Assembly: GCA_949825065.1 (NCBI GenBank)
Contig: OX463855.1
Location: 40,124,301 to 40,188,300 of the forward strand
Reading direction: 5' to 3'
Length of the DNA stretch: 64,000 nt
Origin: Odontocerum albicorne
Taxonomy: Eukaryota > Arthropoda > Insecta > Trichoptera > Odontoceridae
The position numbers and the translations under genes were made by a program. Positions 10,590-21,315 of the stretch are shown piece after piece (the stretch's first letter is position 1; each line of letters opens with the position of its first letter). Under the pieces are notes generated by a model. It had not been told where the DNA came from and searched no databases. It saw only the letters and a list, made by a program, of their open reading frames with translations.

Positions 10590-11620
10590 TTCTCCAGCAC
10601 TCAGAGTCGCGGAAGCGAAACGAAAACGGACTCTTCCATTTCGTATCGCTTTCGCGTAGTACCGTGTCGACATGTACGAACTTATCGCGGACGCCCGGCG
10701 AACTGAATTCGTTCCGCTTTCGTTCCGCGTGATGTGTGTAAAGACGCAATTCCACTGAGGCAACATTTAGGCAACATATAGCAAGCGGCATTGACGCATG
10801 CTACACACAGTATTTCAATCAAAGGAACACGAAGCGACAAGAAGCAAGTATCTTTGTAGCATGCTACATGTTGATTGTTGTTGCCGGGACGCATCCGTCA
10901 CCTTTCGACATGTTTCAGCGTGTCGAACGATGTCGCCATTATCCGAAAGTCAGCGGATCGGTGCGGCTTGTAGCGTTCGACATGGAGTGGAATATTGATA
11001 AAACTACCTTGTTAATTGAAGATTATCATAATTCACCGGAGTTATGGAATAATAAAATGAGTGATTATAAAGACAACAGGATAAAAAATGATAAACTGAA
11101 GCAGTTAGCGAGTAAATACGATTGCGCTGTAATCGATGTGAAAAAAAAATCAAGAATTTGCGTTCAGCTTTTCATCATTCTGAGCTTCTTGACTACCAAC
11201 ATATAATTATCTTCTCCAACACCGTGGCTTTCTTTCTTTCTACGATTCAAAACTATTACCAAACATGCAGGCGCCGCGATTGTTTGTAAAGACATAATGC
11301 AACAAACTGACGTGTTGCCTCCATGGAATTGTTTAAGACGCATGCTACACGTACTGACGACAAAGCGCATGCGACTCGGGGAGTCAAAATCCGCATGCGA
11401 CATTGTTAAAATTTGTGGCACATAATTGCACACCTAGGACCAGGCAACACTAGAAAACATGTCGCATGCCTCATGTCGTTCAGTGTTGCCTCAGTCGAAT
11501 TGCGCCTTTATAAGTCATTCAAAAACATGGTAGACAGAGTTTCGATATTTGCTAGCGTTTCGTGTCAGTCCGTTTCCGTTTCGCTTTCGCTGCGGTGTGC
11601 TAACGGCGTTATAAAGTATG
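10590..11620. mobile_element. Foldback-type element containing a MADF-like coding fragment
   Basis: AAAGACGCAATTCCACTGAG at 10740 is matched in inverse by CTCAGTCGAATTGCGCCTTT near 11490, and a GCGAAACGAAAACGGACT region near 10615 has an inverted counterpart near 11575. The element is about 1 kb with long, imperfect inverted arms. It contains the coding fragment at 10982-11150. Exact ends and target duplication could not be fixed. MADF proteins accompany PIF/Harbinger transposases, so a Harbinger relative is possible but not shown. Confidence 0.6.
10982..11206 (+). pseudogene. MADF/Myb-SANT-like domain fragment
   Basis: From the ATG at 10982 the frame reads MEWNIDKTTLLIEDYHNSPE, LWNNKMSDYKDNRIKNDKLK, QLASKYDCAVIDVKKK and then diverges to a stop at 11206. 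The pattern LI..Y...P.LW....DYK....K...L..LA resembles the start of MADF domains, a DNA-binding three-helix fold common in insects and also carried by PIF/Harbinger transposons. Only about two thirds of a domain is present. The same frame is open upstream to 10868, but that part looks unrelated. It is likely a transposon-carried remnant rather than a host gene. Confidence 0.5.
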
Positions 11621-14325
11621 TACTTAAATCCCATTGCACACATTTCCAGTAATTGTGGCCCCCAAATATTTTATAAACTTTACTGGCGGGGTGTAAATCA
11701 TTGTTTCTCAACCTTTAGACTTGTGTCGCCCCAAAAGATAAAAAAATTAAGAGCCAGCGACCCTCCTTCATAAAAACATTGTCAATCCGTAGAACCAGTA
11801 ACTAACTTAGTTACCTTTTATTTCTTAGTTTGATTATGATAACATTACTTACGCTACCTTCTACACACTATCACTAGCTAACATATATAATATAATAGAT
11901 ATAGAGAGGTAACCATTGAACTAAATAATGTATAATAATGACTTGAACTGTAATTTGTCCATCTGTAGAACCAGTAACTAACTTAGTTACCTTTTATTCC
12001 TAAGTTTGATTATGATAACATTACTTACGCTACCTTCTACACACTATCACTAGCTAACATATATAATATAATAGATATACAGAGGTAACCATTGAACTAA
12101 ATAATGTATAATAATGACTTGAACTGTAATTTGTCAATCTGTAGAACCAGTAACTAGTTTAGTTACCTTTTATTCCTTAGTTTGATTATGATAACATTAC
12201 TTACGCTACCTTCTACACACTATCACTAGCTAACATATATAATATAATAGATATACAGAGGTAACCATTGAAGCAAACAATGTATAATAATGACTTGAAC
12301 TGCAATTTGTCAATCTGTAGAACCAGTAACTAACTTAGTTACCTTTTATTCCTTAGTTTGATTATGATAACATTACTTACGCTACCTTCTACACACTATC
12401 ACTAGCTAACAGATATAATGTTATAGATATACAGAGGTAACCATTGAACTAAATAATGTATAATAATGACTTGAACTGCAATTTGTCAATCTGTAGAACC
12501 AGTAACTAGTTTAGTTACCTTTTATTCCTTAGTTTGATTATGATAACATTACTTACGCTACCTTCTACACACTATCACTAGCTAACATATATAATGTAAT
12601 AGATATACAGAGGTAACCATTGAACTAAATAATGTATAATAATGACTTGAACTGCAATTTGTCAATCTGTAGAACCAGTAACTAGTTTAGTTACCTTTTA
12701 TTCCTTAGTTTGATTATGATAACATTACTTACGCTACCTTCTACACACTATCACTAGCTAACATATATAATACAATAGATATACAGAGGTAACCATTGAA
12801 GCAAACAATGTATAATAATGACTTGAACTGCAATTTGTTAATCTTTAGAACCAGTAACTAGCTTAGTTACCTTTTATTCCTTAGTTTGATTATGATAACA
12901 ATACTTACGCTACCTTCTACACACTATCACTAGCTAACATATATAATATAATACAATATATATACAGAGGTAACCATTGAAGCAAACAATGTATAATAAT
13001 GACTTGAACTGTAATTTGTCGATCTGTAGAACCAGTAACTAACTTAGTTACCTTTTATTCCTAAGTTTGATTATGATAACATTACTTACGCTACCTTCTA
13101 CACACTATCACTAGCTAACATATATAATATAATAGATATACAGAGGTAACCATTAAAGCAAACAATGTATAATAATGACTTGAACTGCAATTTGTTAATC
13201 TGTAGAACCCGTAACTAGCTTAGTTACCTTTTATTCCTAAGTTTGATTATGATAACATTACTTACGCTACCTTCTACACACTATCACTAGCTAACATATA
13301 TAATGTAATAGATATACAGAGGTAACCATTGAACTAAATAATGTATAATAATGACTTGAACTGCAATTTGTCAATCTGTAGAACCAGTAACTAGTTTAGT
13401 TACCTTTTATTCCTTAGTTTGATTATGATAACATTACTTACGCTACCTTCTACACATTATCACTAGCTAACATATATAATACAATAGATATACAGAGGTA
13501 ACCATTGAAGCAAACAATGTATAATAATGACTTGAACTGCAATTTGTTAATCTTTAGAACCAGTAACTAGCTTAGTTACCTTTTATTCCTTAGTTTGATT
13601 ATGATAACAATACTTACGCTACCTTCTACACACTATCACTAGCTAACATATATAATATAATACAATATATATACAGAGGTAACCATTGAAGCAAACAATG
13701 TATAATAATGACTTGAACTGTAATTTGTCGATCTGTAGAACCAGTAACTAACTTAGTTACCTTTTATTCCTAAGTTTGATTATGATAACATTACTTACGC
13801 TACCTTCTACACACTATCACTAGCTAACATATATAATATAATAGATATACAGAGGTAACCATTAAAGCAAACAATGTATAATAATGACTTGAACTGCAAT
13901 TTGTTAATCTGTAGAACCCGTAACTAGCTTAGTTACCTTTTATTCCTAAGTTTGATTATGATAACATTACTTACGCTACCTTCTACACACTATCACTAGC
14001 TAACATATATAATGTAATAGATATACAGAGGTAACCATTGAACTAAATAATGTATAATAATGACTTGAACTGCAATTTGTCAATCTGTAGAACCAGTAAC
14101 TAACTTAGTTACCTTTTATTCCTTAGTTTGATTATGATAACATTACTTACGCTACCTTCTACACACTATCACTAGCTAACATATATAATGTAATAGATAT
14201 ACAGAGGTAACCATTGAACTAAATAATGTATAATAATGACTTGAACTGCAATTTGTCAATCTGTAGAACCAGTAACTAGTTTAGTTATCTTTTATTCCTT
14301 AGTTTGATTATGATTACATCACTTA

Positions 14326-15524
14326 GGCCTCGGCCACACAGGAAGGAGTCTTGCTTGATGCTGAGAGCTATGTTGCGAGTTAGGCGACATATCCTAGCGA
14401 ACCAACGTACCACATACTATCGCAGTGGCCACACTGCACGCTTCGCGCCACGTTGCATGATGATTAGTCATCGAATGAATCTCCTAGCGAACATACGTGT
14501 TGGTTAATTTACAAGATGGCGGAAGTTTTAATGACAGCTGTGAATAAAAGGGAGCCTTTGTGGAATCCATCGAGCAAATTATAGAAAAATGTACCTGTAA
14601 TAAAATCACTTTGGAATGAAGTTGCACAGAAAGTAAATAAAGATGGTAAGTTATAATGAAATTTGTTAGTTTTGAGAGTGACATCGTGTGTTGACTCAAC
14701 CGCTCCCAAATGTCCAATGAATTTGTGCGTAGCACTTCGGTGTGACCAGGCATGTAGTCTCCTAGTATATGAGTCACGTAAAATCTACCACGCCTTCCAC
14801 ATTTGTACTGAATATTTGTTTTGTTAGTTTTCTTCATTCATTCGTTCCACATGCCCAAACTATTTCAGAATGCTCTTTATCATCTTACTTAACACATCAG
14901 CCTTAAGTTCACATTCATCCCTTATCACTTCGTTCCCTATTCTCTCCTACATTGTCACTCCAAGTATTTCTCAATTCACGTATTTCTACAGCATACATAA
15001 AAAAAAACAGATGCAGGAAAAGTTCTCCGACCGTGTAATTTCTCGTCGTGGAAATGTGAATTGGCCGCCACGATCGTGTGATTTAACCCGTTAAGATTTT
15101 TTCTCCAGGGCTATGGTTAAATCTCAAGTGTACGCCAAGAATCCAAAAACCATCGATGACCTCAAATCCAACATCACACGTGTCATTGCAGATATACGTA
15201 TCCATTTATATGAATCCGTTATTGAAAATTTTGCTGAAAGAGTCATCATCTGTAACAGGAGCCGAGATGGCCATTTTACCGTCATCATTTTGTACACACA
15301 CTATAATTCCCATGTGCACTTATTACATTGATACCAATAAACATAAACATTTATATAAAAACTTGTTTTCTCTCGCCTTAGTTTAAAATTGCAGTTCTTG
15401 TTGCGCATCTCTATATAATCTTAGATAGTTAAAATGTATACGTTGATGTCTTCCAACAAAAGGGATGTCTTCCAACAAAAATCTAGCTTAGCACTTAACG
15501 AAGCATTTTGGTGTGGCCTCGGCC
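14326..15524. mobile_element. Harbinger-like element with TTA target duplication
   Basis: The ends GGCCTCGGCCACAC and GTGTGGCCTCGGCC are inverted repeats (13 of 14 matches), each flanked by TTA (14323-14325, 15525-15527), which fits the 3-bp TWA duplication of PIF/Harbinger elements. The interruption falls inside the sequence ACTTACGCT of the 176-bp array. The interior carries unrelated pieces: a LINE fragment (about 14785-15000) and an IS630/mariner-type transposase C-terminus (about 15050-15300). No Harbinger transposase is seen. Confidence 0.88.
15040..15330 (+). pseudogene. Mariner/IS630-type transposase C-terminal fragment
   Basis: The plus-strand reading gives GNVNWPPRSCDLTR, then MVKSQVYAKNPKTIDDLKSN, ITRVIADIRIHLYESVIENF and GHFTVIIL. 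This is the end of an insect IS630-Tc1-mariner transposase, starting just at the third catalytic Asp (PRSCDLTP in relatives). A stop splits the first and second parts. It relates to the fragments at 26390, 46900, 47280 and 59420 but is more diverged. It sits within the Harbinger-like element. Confidence 0.75.
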
Positions 15525-15982
15525 TTACGCTTCCTACTACACACTATCACTAGTTATATAACACATTATAATATTCGTAGATATATAGAGGTAACCATTG
15601 CAGTAAACAATGTATAACAATGACTTAAACTGCAATTTGTCAAACTGTAGAACCAGTTACTAGCTTGGTTACCTTTTATTCTTAAGTATGATTACGATTA
15701 CATTACTTACGCTTCCTACAACACACTGTCACTAGCTGTATATTAAAATATAATAGATATACATTAGTAACCAATGGAGAACACAATGACTTGAAATGTA
15801 TTTTTTTTAAATAAATGTTCTATTTTCTTCGGAAAATGTGTTATTTTCCTTTGGTACACATAAGATATTTTTATTTTCGCGAGCCCACAGATATTTCACC
15901 CTGAGGGGTCGCGCCCCACAAGTTGACTAAGGATTAAGAAAATGTGAATTTTCACACGGGTACGTCTAATTGCATGACGTAC

Positions 15983-16146
15983 CCTCCACATAAGGCCCCC
16001 TCCTGGGATGTTCCCGGACTCTCAGGCTGCCGGTGCTGTTGGCCAGGACTCCTCCATAGCAGGCTGACTCCTTTCCGTCCTCCAGCGCTTCCAGGTCTGT
16101 CCCATTCAGCAGGTCCCTAACGCGCTCGTTGTAGATCTCAAAGTAG
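15983..16146 (-). CDS. Kinesin-3-like motor gene, exon 1 of the visible five
   Basis: The acceptor TTGCCGCAG/C at 16147 is followed by TACTTTGAG and the donor G/GTACGT is at 15982. The translation is [20 protein letters not shown], then [20 protein letters not shown], then [15 protein letters not shown]. (Y)xEIYNExVRDLL is the conserved kinesin alpha2/beta4 region, and LRVREHP..GPYVE is typical of kinesin-3 motors. Between them is an insert of about 23 residues (roughly [23 protein letters not shown]), longer than in most family members. The exon opens in phase 2, so at least one upstream exon is required, carrying the P-loop GQTGSGKS; none was found in the window. Motor kinesins move cargo along microtubules; which of the kinesin-3 groups this belongs to cannot be decided from half a motor. 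Confidence 0.93.
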
Positions 16147-16203
16147 CTGCGGCAAGAAAGATTATTTATTTAATTATACAATATTATTATTTTTTTAAAT
16201 TTC

Positions 16204-16850
16204 AATAAATGAGGAATGAAGGATAATGCAAATGGATGGAGAAACATTACCAAATTGTGACTCCTTTAACTATCTTGGGTCACTCATCCATAGCGATGGA
16301 GGATGTGCAGCAGATGTAACACATAGAATTAGTGTGGGATGGATGAAGTTTAGATCAATGACGGAAGTTCTATGTGATCCGAAAATGCCAGTAAAGTTAA
16401 AAGGAAAAGTATACCAAACGATTGTCAGACCCGCACTCCTCTATGGCTCCGAATGCTGGACGATGTATAACTCTTACTCTAGGCAACTAGAAACTGCTGA
16501 AATGCGCATGCTAAGATGGTCAGCAGGTGTGTCCCTAAGAGACAAAATAAGAAGCTCACGCATTCGTGGAAGTCTGGGTGTTACAGACATCAACAGCAAG
16601 ATGGAGGAGAGGCGGATGGATTGAGATGGTATGGGCACGTTGGACGCAGAGCACCTGATCACATTGTGAACCAGGCAATCTCCATGGATCTTCCTCGAAT
16701 AACAACCAGAGGAAGACCAAAGAGTTCATGGGTGGTGCAAAAAGATAACCTGATGCAGAGGCAAGGCCTGGGGGACGTAGTCCGGGACAGAAGAGCATAC
16801 AACCTGAAGACGAAGAAAGCTGACCCCAACAGTCTTTGCAGACAATGAGT
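16204..16850 (+). pseudogene. LINE (RTE-like) reverse transcriptase C-terminal region, frameshifted
   Basis: The frame from 16226 reads MDGETLPNCDSFNYLGSLIH, then DVTHRISVGWMKFRSMTEVL, LKGKVYQTIVRPALLYGSEC and AEMRMLRWSAGVSLRDKIRS. These are standard downstream motifs of insect endonuclease/reverse-transcriptase LINEs. A frameshift near 16620 moves the homology to another frame: LRWYGHVGRRAPDHIV and TTRGRPKSSW. The catalytic YADD part is missing, so the copy is 5'-truncated. It is dead as a gene. Confidence 0.88.
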
Positions 16851-16859
16851 TGGGATGGA

Positions 16860-16970
16860 GCCAGGGAGAGAGAATAAATGAGGAAGGATGTGAGAGATAC
16901 CTTGAAAGATACTCAGAATTTAGATGTGCAAAACTTCAGTGGTTTGGACATGTGAGGGGGTAATATTAAA
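16860..16970 (+). pseudogene. Small LINE tail fragment
   Basis: One frame includes RCAKLQWFGHVRG, matching the LRWFGHV motif of LINE ORF ends. It directly follows the longer LINE fragment and looks like a separate insertion. Confidence 0.5.
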
Positions 16971-18460
16971 AATAGAACATGTCAATCAAATTACAATGTT
17001 GGGAAATCGCAAAAAAAACTGTTTGCATTAAAAATATATGACATAATAATTCATTGTAAAAATATCTGAAACCCTTAAAATCGCTTCAAGTGACTTTATT
17101 TGTTGTTTAAAATCGAATTATAATAATTAAAATAGTTATTCTAGTTAAACGTGTTCCCCGCGGGGAGCACAAACGCCTGTGATCTGACGACAATCCAAGT
17201 TTCAAATCACAAATACTTTAAAAGAATGACACAAAACCGGAATGAAAATGGAACAAAATTTTTAAATAATCTTTATTCTAGCGACATCTCTGAAAACCTT
17301 GTCAAATAATATATTAGTTTATGAGATATTGTTGAATAAACAGAGCGCCGAATTTTTTTGGTTTCTCAATATTTCCAGCTATTGCGTCACATGTAACGAC
17401 CTGTCGCGCGGATCGAGTCCTGCGATGAGTCTCTCTTACGTAAATAAACATTACTAAGTATCTCTTACGTAAATAAACATTACTAGTGCTATATGCATTT
17501 GATTGGGTGAGTGTAATGAATCATTGCTTTGATCGTAGCATTCCTTTGTTTATTTTACGTAATGTTTAGTTTATTTCCTTTATTCAATGAGTCTTCTTAA
17601 GAGTAATGACTATTATTTACTATCAGAAAATTACTTATGTGTCATGTTTACTTGGTGTTGTAATAAAATGTCAGTGGTTCTAAACAAAATACGCGCGTAA
17701 ACTTAGAAATTAAAAAACGCCGAAATTGTGCCGCGCACAGGATTCGTGGAATTTGATTTTTAACGCGGTGAACAGATTAAAATATGGACATGATCCTTTT
17801 TGAAAGAACAATTCTACTTCAATCTTTTTTTATTGAACAGGTCTGGGACATGATGTTTTTATTCGATTTCAAAAATATTATACAAAAAATAATCCAAAAA
17901 TAATTGGGTCGAGTAATTTATTTTAATTTGAATCAAATAAAATAAGTAGTGTTACAAAATAAGAAGAAATATTATTGTAAATCTATAAATATATGTAGGT
18001 AGATAAAGTTGTATATTGACATTACACTGCACGTACAATTTAAAACTGACAGTTGCTGGTGAACTGATATGAAGTTAGGCACAATCGGAAAGCTATGATT
18101 AGTCAATTCGGACATGATCTTTTTTGATTGGTTTGAAGCCTGGACAAGATTCTTTTTTAAAAAAAAAGTGTTTTTTTTTTATTATGATTTTAAAATTATT
18201 TATGTGCTTTTTTTCATTAAAATCAAAATGTACCATCCGTACCATCGATAAGAAAAAAAAATCTGCTTTATCAACTCATTTTTTGTATGCGACGGACATG
18301 ATCTTTTTTAATGTTACCTCGTCATGTGTCCTGGCCTGTCACATGCTTGTATTATGTTTACAATAGGAATGTATGCTCGAACTTCTTTCTGACATTTTTT
18401 TCATATATAAGTCATGTTAATGTTCATACTTTTTGAAACAGATTGATTTTTTATTCATGT
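16971..18460. other. AT-rich non-coding stretch
   Basis: No ORF of interest is seen. There is a short direct duplication, CTCTTACGTAAATAAACATT, at about 17431 and 17461. The phrase GGACATGATC(T)TTTTT recurs at about 17786, 18111 and 18294. Otherwise there are poly-A/T tracts. Confidence 0.5.
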
Positions 18461-18464
18461 TTAC

Positions 18465-18770
18465 TTACATAATCATCACGCAGTATCTCTTGCGAGGTAT
18501 GTAGAGAAAATGGATATCCAAAGGGATTTTACAATGAACATATTGTTATTCACATCATGAATGTTAAACACAATGTACACAGAAGCTGATGAAGCAAAAG
18601 TTACAAGAATTACTAGACTGCGCTGGCTTGAGCACTTATACCGCATGCAGGACACTGTTTTTGGAGGGAATAGTTTGTTCAGCGATCCAATAGGGTGTGG
18701 TTGAATGTGAAGACCAAAACTGAGATGGCTGGATGGTGTGAGAGAATTGGAGCACACTAAATACCATATA
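18465..18770 (+). pseudogene. LINE tail fragments
   Basis: At 18590-18760 the plus-strand reading gives RITRLRWLEHLYRMQDTVFG and RPKLRWLDGVRELE, typical of the end of RTE-like LINE ORFs. At 18470-18510 an antisense CATCACGCAGTATCTCTTGC marks the tail of another LINE copy. Confidence 0.65.
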
Positions 18771-19273
18771 CCTAATTCAAGGCCTGTTAAGAAAGTTGTA
18801 GAGTTGATTATGATGAATGCTCTATGACCGCAACTATAAAATCCGCTGTATCTTTATCGGGTCAGGTCAGGTCATGTCGTCAGTCTGGGCAGGGGTGTCA
18901 TAAGAGGGGGTCCCACCCATATTGGAGTATCTTCATATTGAAGAATCTTCGAATTTTTTAACAAACATACATACCGTCACGCTGTTTCTATGCTAGCATA
19001 AAAGGCAGAGCGCCAGATTTTCTTTATCGCGACACACAACTTGTGCCTCTTTTATATCCAAACACCTTCTCATAAAACACCTACGATATATCTGACTTTC
19101 TTCCTTTCTTTCTTTCTAAATATCATTCACTTGTTAACCAAAGTTTCCTTGGTTTTCTTCTATCACATCTTCCACTCAAATTATCGATTCATATTTGTTT
19201 AGTCAGTCTTTTCTCATTCACTTGTTTCACTTGTCTGAATCATTTTAACGAGTGGTCTTCTTCATCTTATTAA

Positions 19274-19508
19274 CCCTGAGAGTGCTACGAGAAAAAAATA
19301 TAATTGTCTATCTAGTGCAGATATATATTTACGATTCGGACGTTCGTGATAAATATTTATTTTAAACAACCAAAAAACAAATATTTTTACAACATAAATA
19401 TATTTTAGAATATGTCCCCTTGTATTCTAAATGAATGATATTCAATTAAGAATACAAGGGTTGAACAAATTTCTTCCACTGCTATAGCAGTGCGCCGATC
19501 TCTCAGGG
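19274..19508. mobile_element. piggyBac-like MITE family A, copy 1
   Basis: The ends are CCCTGAGAGTGCTACGAG and GCGCCGATCTCTCAGGG, both flanked by TTAA. TTAA duplication with CCC/GGG ends is the piggyBac signature. The 235-bp element has no ORF. A palindrome CACTGCTATAGCAGTG lies near its right end. The second copy is at 26575-26816. Confidence 0.92.
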
Positions 19509-19528
19509 TTAAACAAATCAGCCTTACT

Positions 19529-19995
19529 TCATTTATTTATTTTTACAATTTTATTGCAAATACAATTTGGCGGGCTTATTGCCAGGCGGGAATCTCTTCT
19601 AATCAACCAGACAAAAGTAAATTAAGAAAGTTAGATGGTCGAATAAATCATTCAAATGACTATCCATCCCCACGAAATTCATAAACACATACGTGAGCAT
19701 ATGCTCACGAGCCCCACAGAGACGGACAATAACCCGAACATTCCTTTTCATATAAAGTGAGATATCATCAATCAAAAGAAAAGGAAGGGATGGTGGAGAG
19801 GAAAGGAAAGGAAAATCAGGAATGAAACACGTTATTTTACTAACTAGAAATTAAGCATGCCAAGGACAGAGCGAGTCTTATATTGGTTTGTAACTGATTC
19901 CAGAGTCTTACTGCATGGATAGTAAAACATGACGTAAGAAAAGAGGAGCGATGAACTGGAAAGGCCAATGAATAATCTTTGTTTGAGCGTAGCGC
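19529..19995 (-). mobile_element. LINE family J 3' end, copy 1 (5'-truncated)
   Basis: This matches 31573-32240 in the same orientation and 41820-42480 in the opposite one: a (TTTA)-type tail, AATTTTATTGCAAATACAAT, GGCGGGCTTATTGCCAGGCG, then CCCCACGAAATTCATAAACA. Only the 3' untranslated part is present. Confidence 0.8.
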
Positions 19996-20394
19996 TAGTC
20001 CCATTCATTCTATATTCTGTAAATATATTAATTATATGGACACTCGGTTCTTTATTATATACACTGTCATCCCATTTATTCTTCTAAGTGCACGCATTTT
20101 CACAGTTTTTATTCGACTTCTTTCCCTTTTTTCCACGTCCAAATTTCACTCCATACATCAAAGTTGGTAATAAAATATTGTTGCGAAATATCATCTTAAC
20201 AGATTTTGATAATGTCCTGTTCGACTGTATATGTTTTAAGTACCCCATCAATTTTTTTCCTATCGCTACACGCCGTTCGATATACTTCGTAACCCTACCA
20301 TCATTTGATAATCATCATTTTACATACAAACAACGTTTTGTAACAGTTCAGAAACTTTATAAAAAAAAAATTTAAAACGTGTTTTGGACATTTC

Positions 20395-20545
20395 GGACTA
20401 GCTTTCACTTAAGGCCTCATAAACATTTTTTTCTGGTAGATTAGAAGAAATCGCCACATGGCAATATTCCCACGAGGTTGTACTATATACAAAGAAAATG
20501 TTGTACACGATTCGCTTGGGCGCTGCTATAGCAGCCAGACGTGTT
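20395..20545 (+). mobile_element. SINE 3' fragment
   Basis: TTCACTTAAGGCCTCATAAA followed by CTGGTAGATTAGAAGAAATC and GCCACATGGCAATATTC matches the 3' half of the SINEs at 43132 and 51538. The tRNA-like head is missing. Confidence 0.65.
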
Positions 20546-21315
20546 TTTTTAGTAATAGTGGGTTCCAAGTTAAAGTGCCCTTAAGAAGATTTTGCTCTAT
20601 AAACAGTGCTATATAAAAATGTTCATTGAAAAAAAAGCCAAATAACAACATTAATAAGTTATTTGCGCCCGAAAATAGGGCTTTGTACAAATACAGGGAA
20701 GCGACGACCCTGAGCGGAGTAAATCCGCGCCGTGCTTTGTCGCCCTTGTATGTCCGAAACACCCCCTTCCCTCCACTTGTGGGGCTTCCCGTGACACTGG
20801 TGGGCGTCTTGTATAAAAGGGCCCCACCAACAATCCAACCGAGTAGGTTAGAGGTTCATTGTAGTTCGCCTTCTCTTGGGAAGTTTCCTCCGGTTTTCTC
20901 ACTAAATATGTACAAACATATGCAGATGCCGAGAAATTCTCAATCAACTGGCCGCTGCTGCTACCTTCCTATCCCTACGCTCAACAGATGCAACACTATA
21001 TCACTATGATTATTATATTGTTCCTTTTTCCATGTCTTCTGTTATTGCTCTTGTCGTTACGGAAATTGTTGTCTCGTTGCTCGTGACATGTAGTTCAAAT
21101 AAACAAAAACGCTCTCTAAGAGAGGTTTTAAAGGCATTAAGAGTGTCACCAAATATGTCCGAGACTGCAGTATAGACATTACCCAATCGACGCAATCTGG
21201 GTACGGGAGAATTCGAGTCATAGTTCATCAATTCTCGCATCGGAATATACATATGTGTATTCTGCAGTTTCGTGCTTCTCGAAGGGATGCGGAAGTCAAG
21301 AAATTCCAGTAACTA
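20546..21315. other. Unclassified segment with a promoter-like TATA box
   Basis: At 20811-20820 there is TGTATAAAAG followed by GGGCCCC. Around 20862-21010 the sequence resembles 26960-27130 and 60225-60360 (TTCGCCTTCTCTTGG..., TTTCTCACTAAATATG, CATATGCAGATGC, CTACCTTCCTATCC), so it is a dispersed repeat, perhaps a retroelement end. 21013-21252 is open on the minus strand but was not recognised. Confidence 0.4.

Larger units (their letters stand above)
11780..15800. repeat. 176-bp tandem array, about 16 copies, with an insertion
   Basis: AGAACCAGTA recurs at 11791, 11967, 12143 and 12319, an exact 176-bp spacing that then continues. Units share CTTACGCTACCTTCTACACA and GAGGTAACCATTGAA. The array breaks at the Harbinger-like element (14326-15524) and resumes for about 1.5 more diverged units up to 15800. 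A four-unit block is itself duplicated (see findings). Confidence 0.95.
11699..15943. mobile_element. hAT-like element containing a 176-bp tandem array
   Basis: The left end CATTGTTTCTCAACCTTTAG and the right end CTAAGGATTAAGAAAAT form an imperfect inverted pair, with further matches inward (ACTTGTGTCGCCCC against GGGGCGCGACCCC-like sequence). TTTCTCAACC next to the end is typical of hAT termini. Possible 8-bp flanks GTGTAAAT and GTGAATTT match at only some positions. The interior consists mostly of the 176-bp array, interrupted by a Harbinger-like element at 14326-15524. The right end is 39 bases from the donor of kinesin exon 1. Confidence 0.6.
18965..20310 (-). pseudogene. LINE remnant split by two later insertions
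   Basis: The antisense order at 18965-19270 follows the LINE tail seen at 57985 and 881-3270 (CTTCTCATAAAACACC, TTTCCTTGGTTTTCTTCTAT, CATCTTCCACTCAAATT). It breaks at the TTAA element 19274-19508, resumes for about 20 bases (CAAATCAGCCTTAC), breaks again at a different LINE's 3' end (19529-19995) and continues 20000-20310 with CTAAGTGCACGCATTTTC and CGCTACACGCCGTTCGATAT. All pieces keep LINE order, so this was one copy. Confidence 0.7.
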
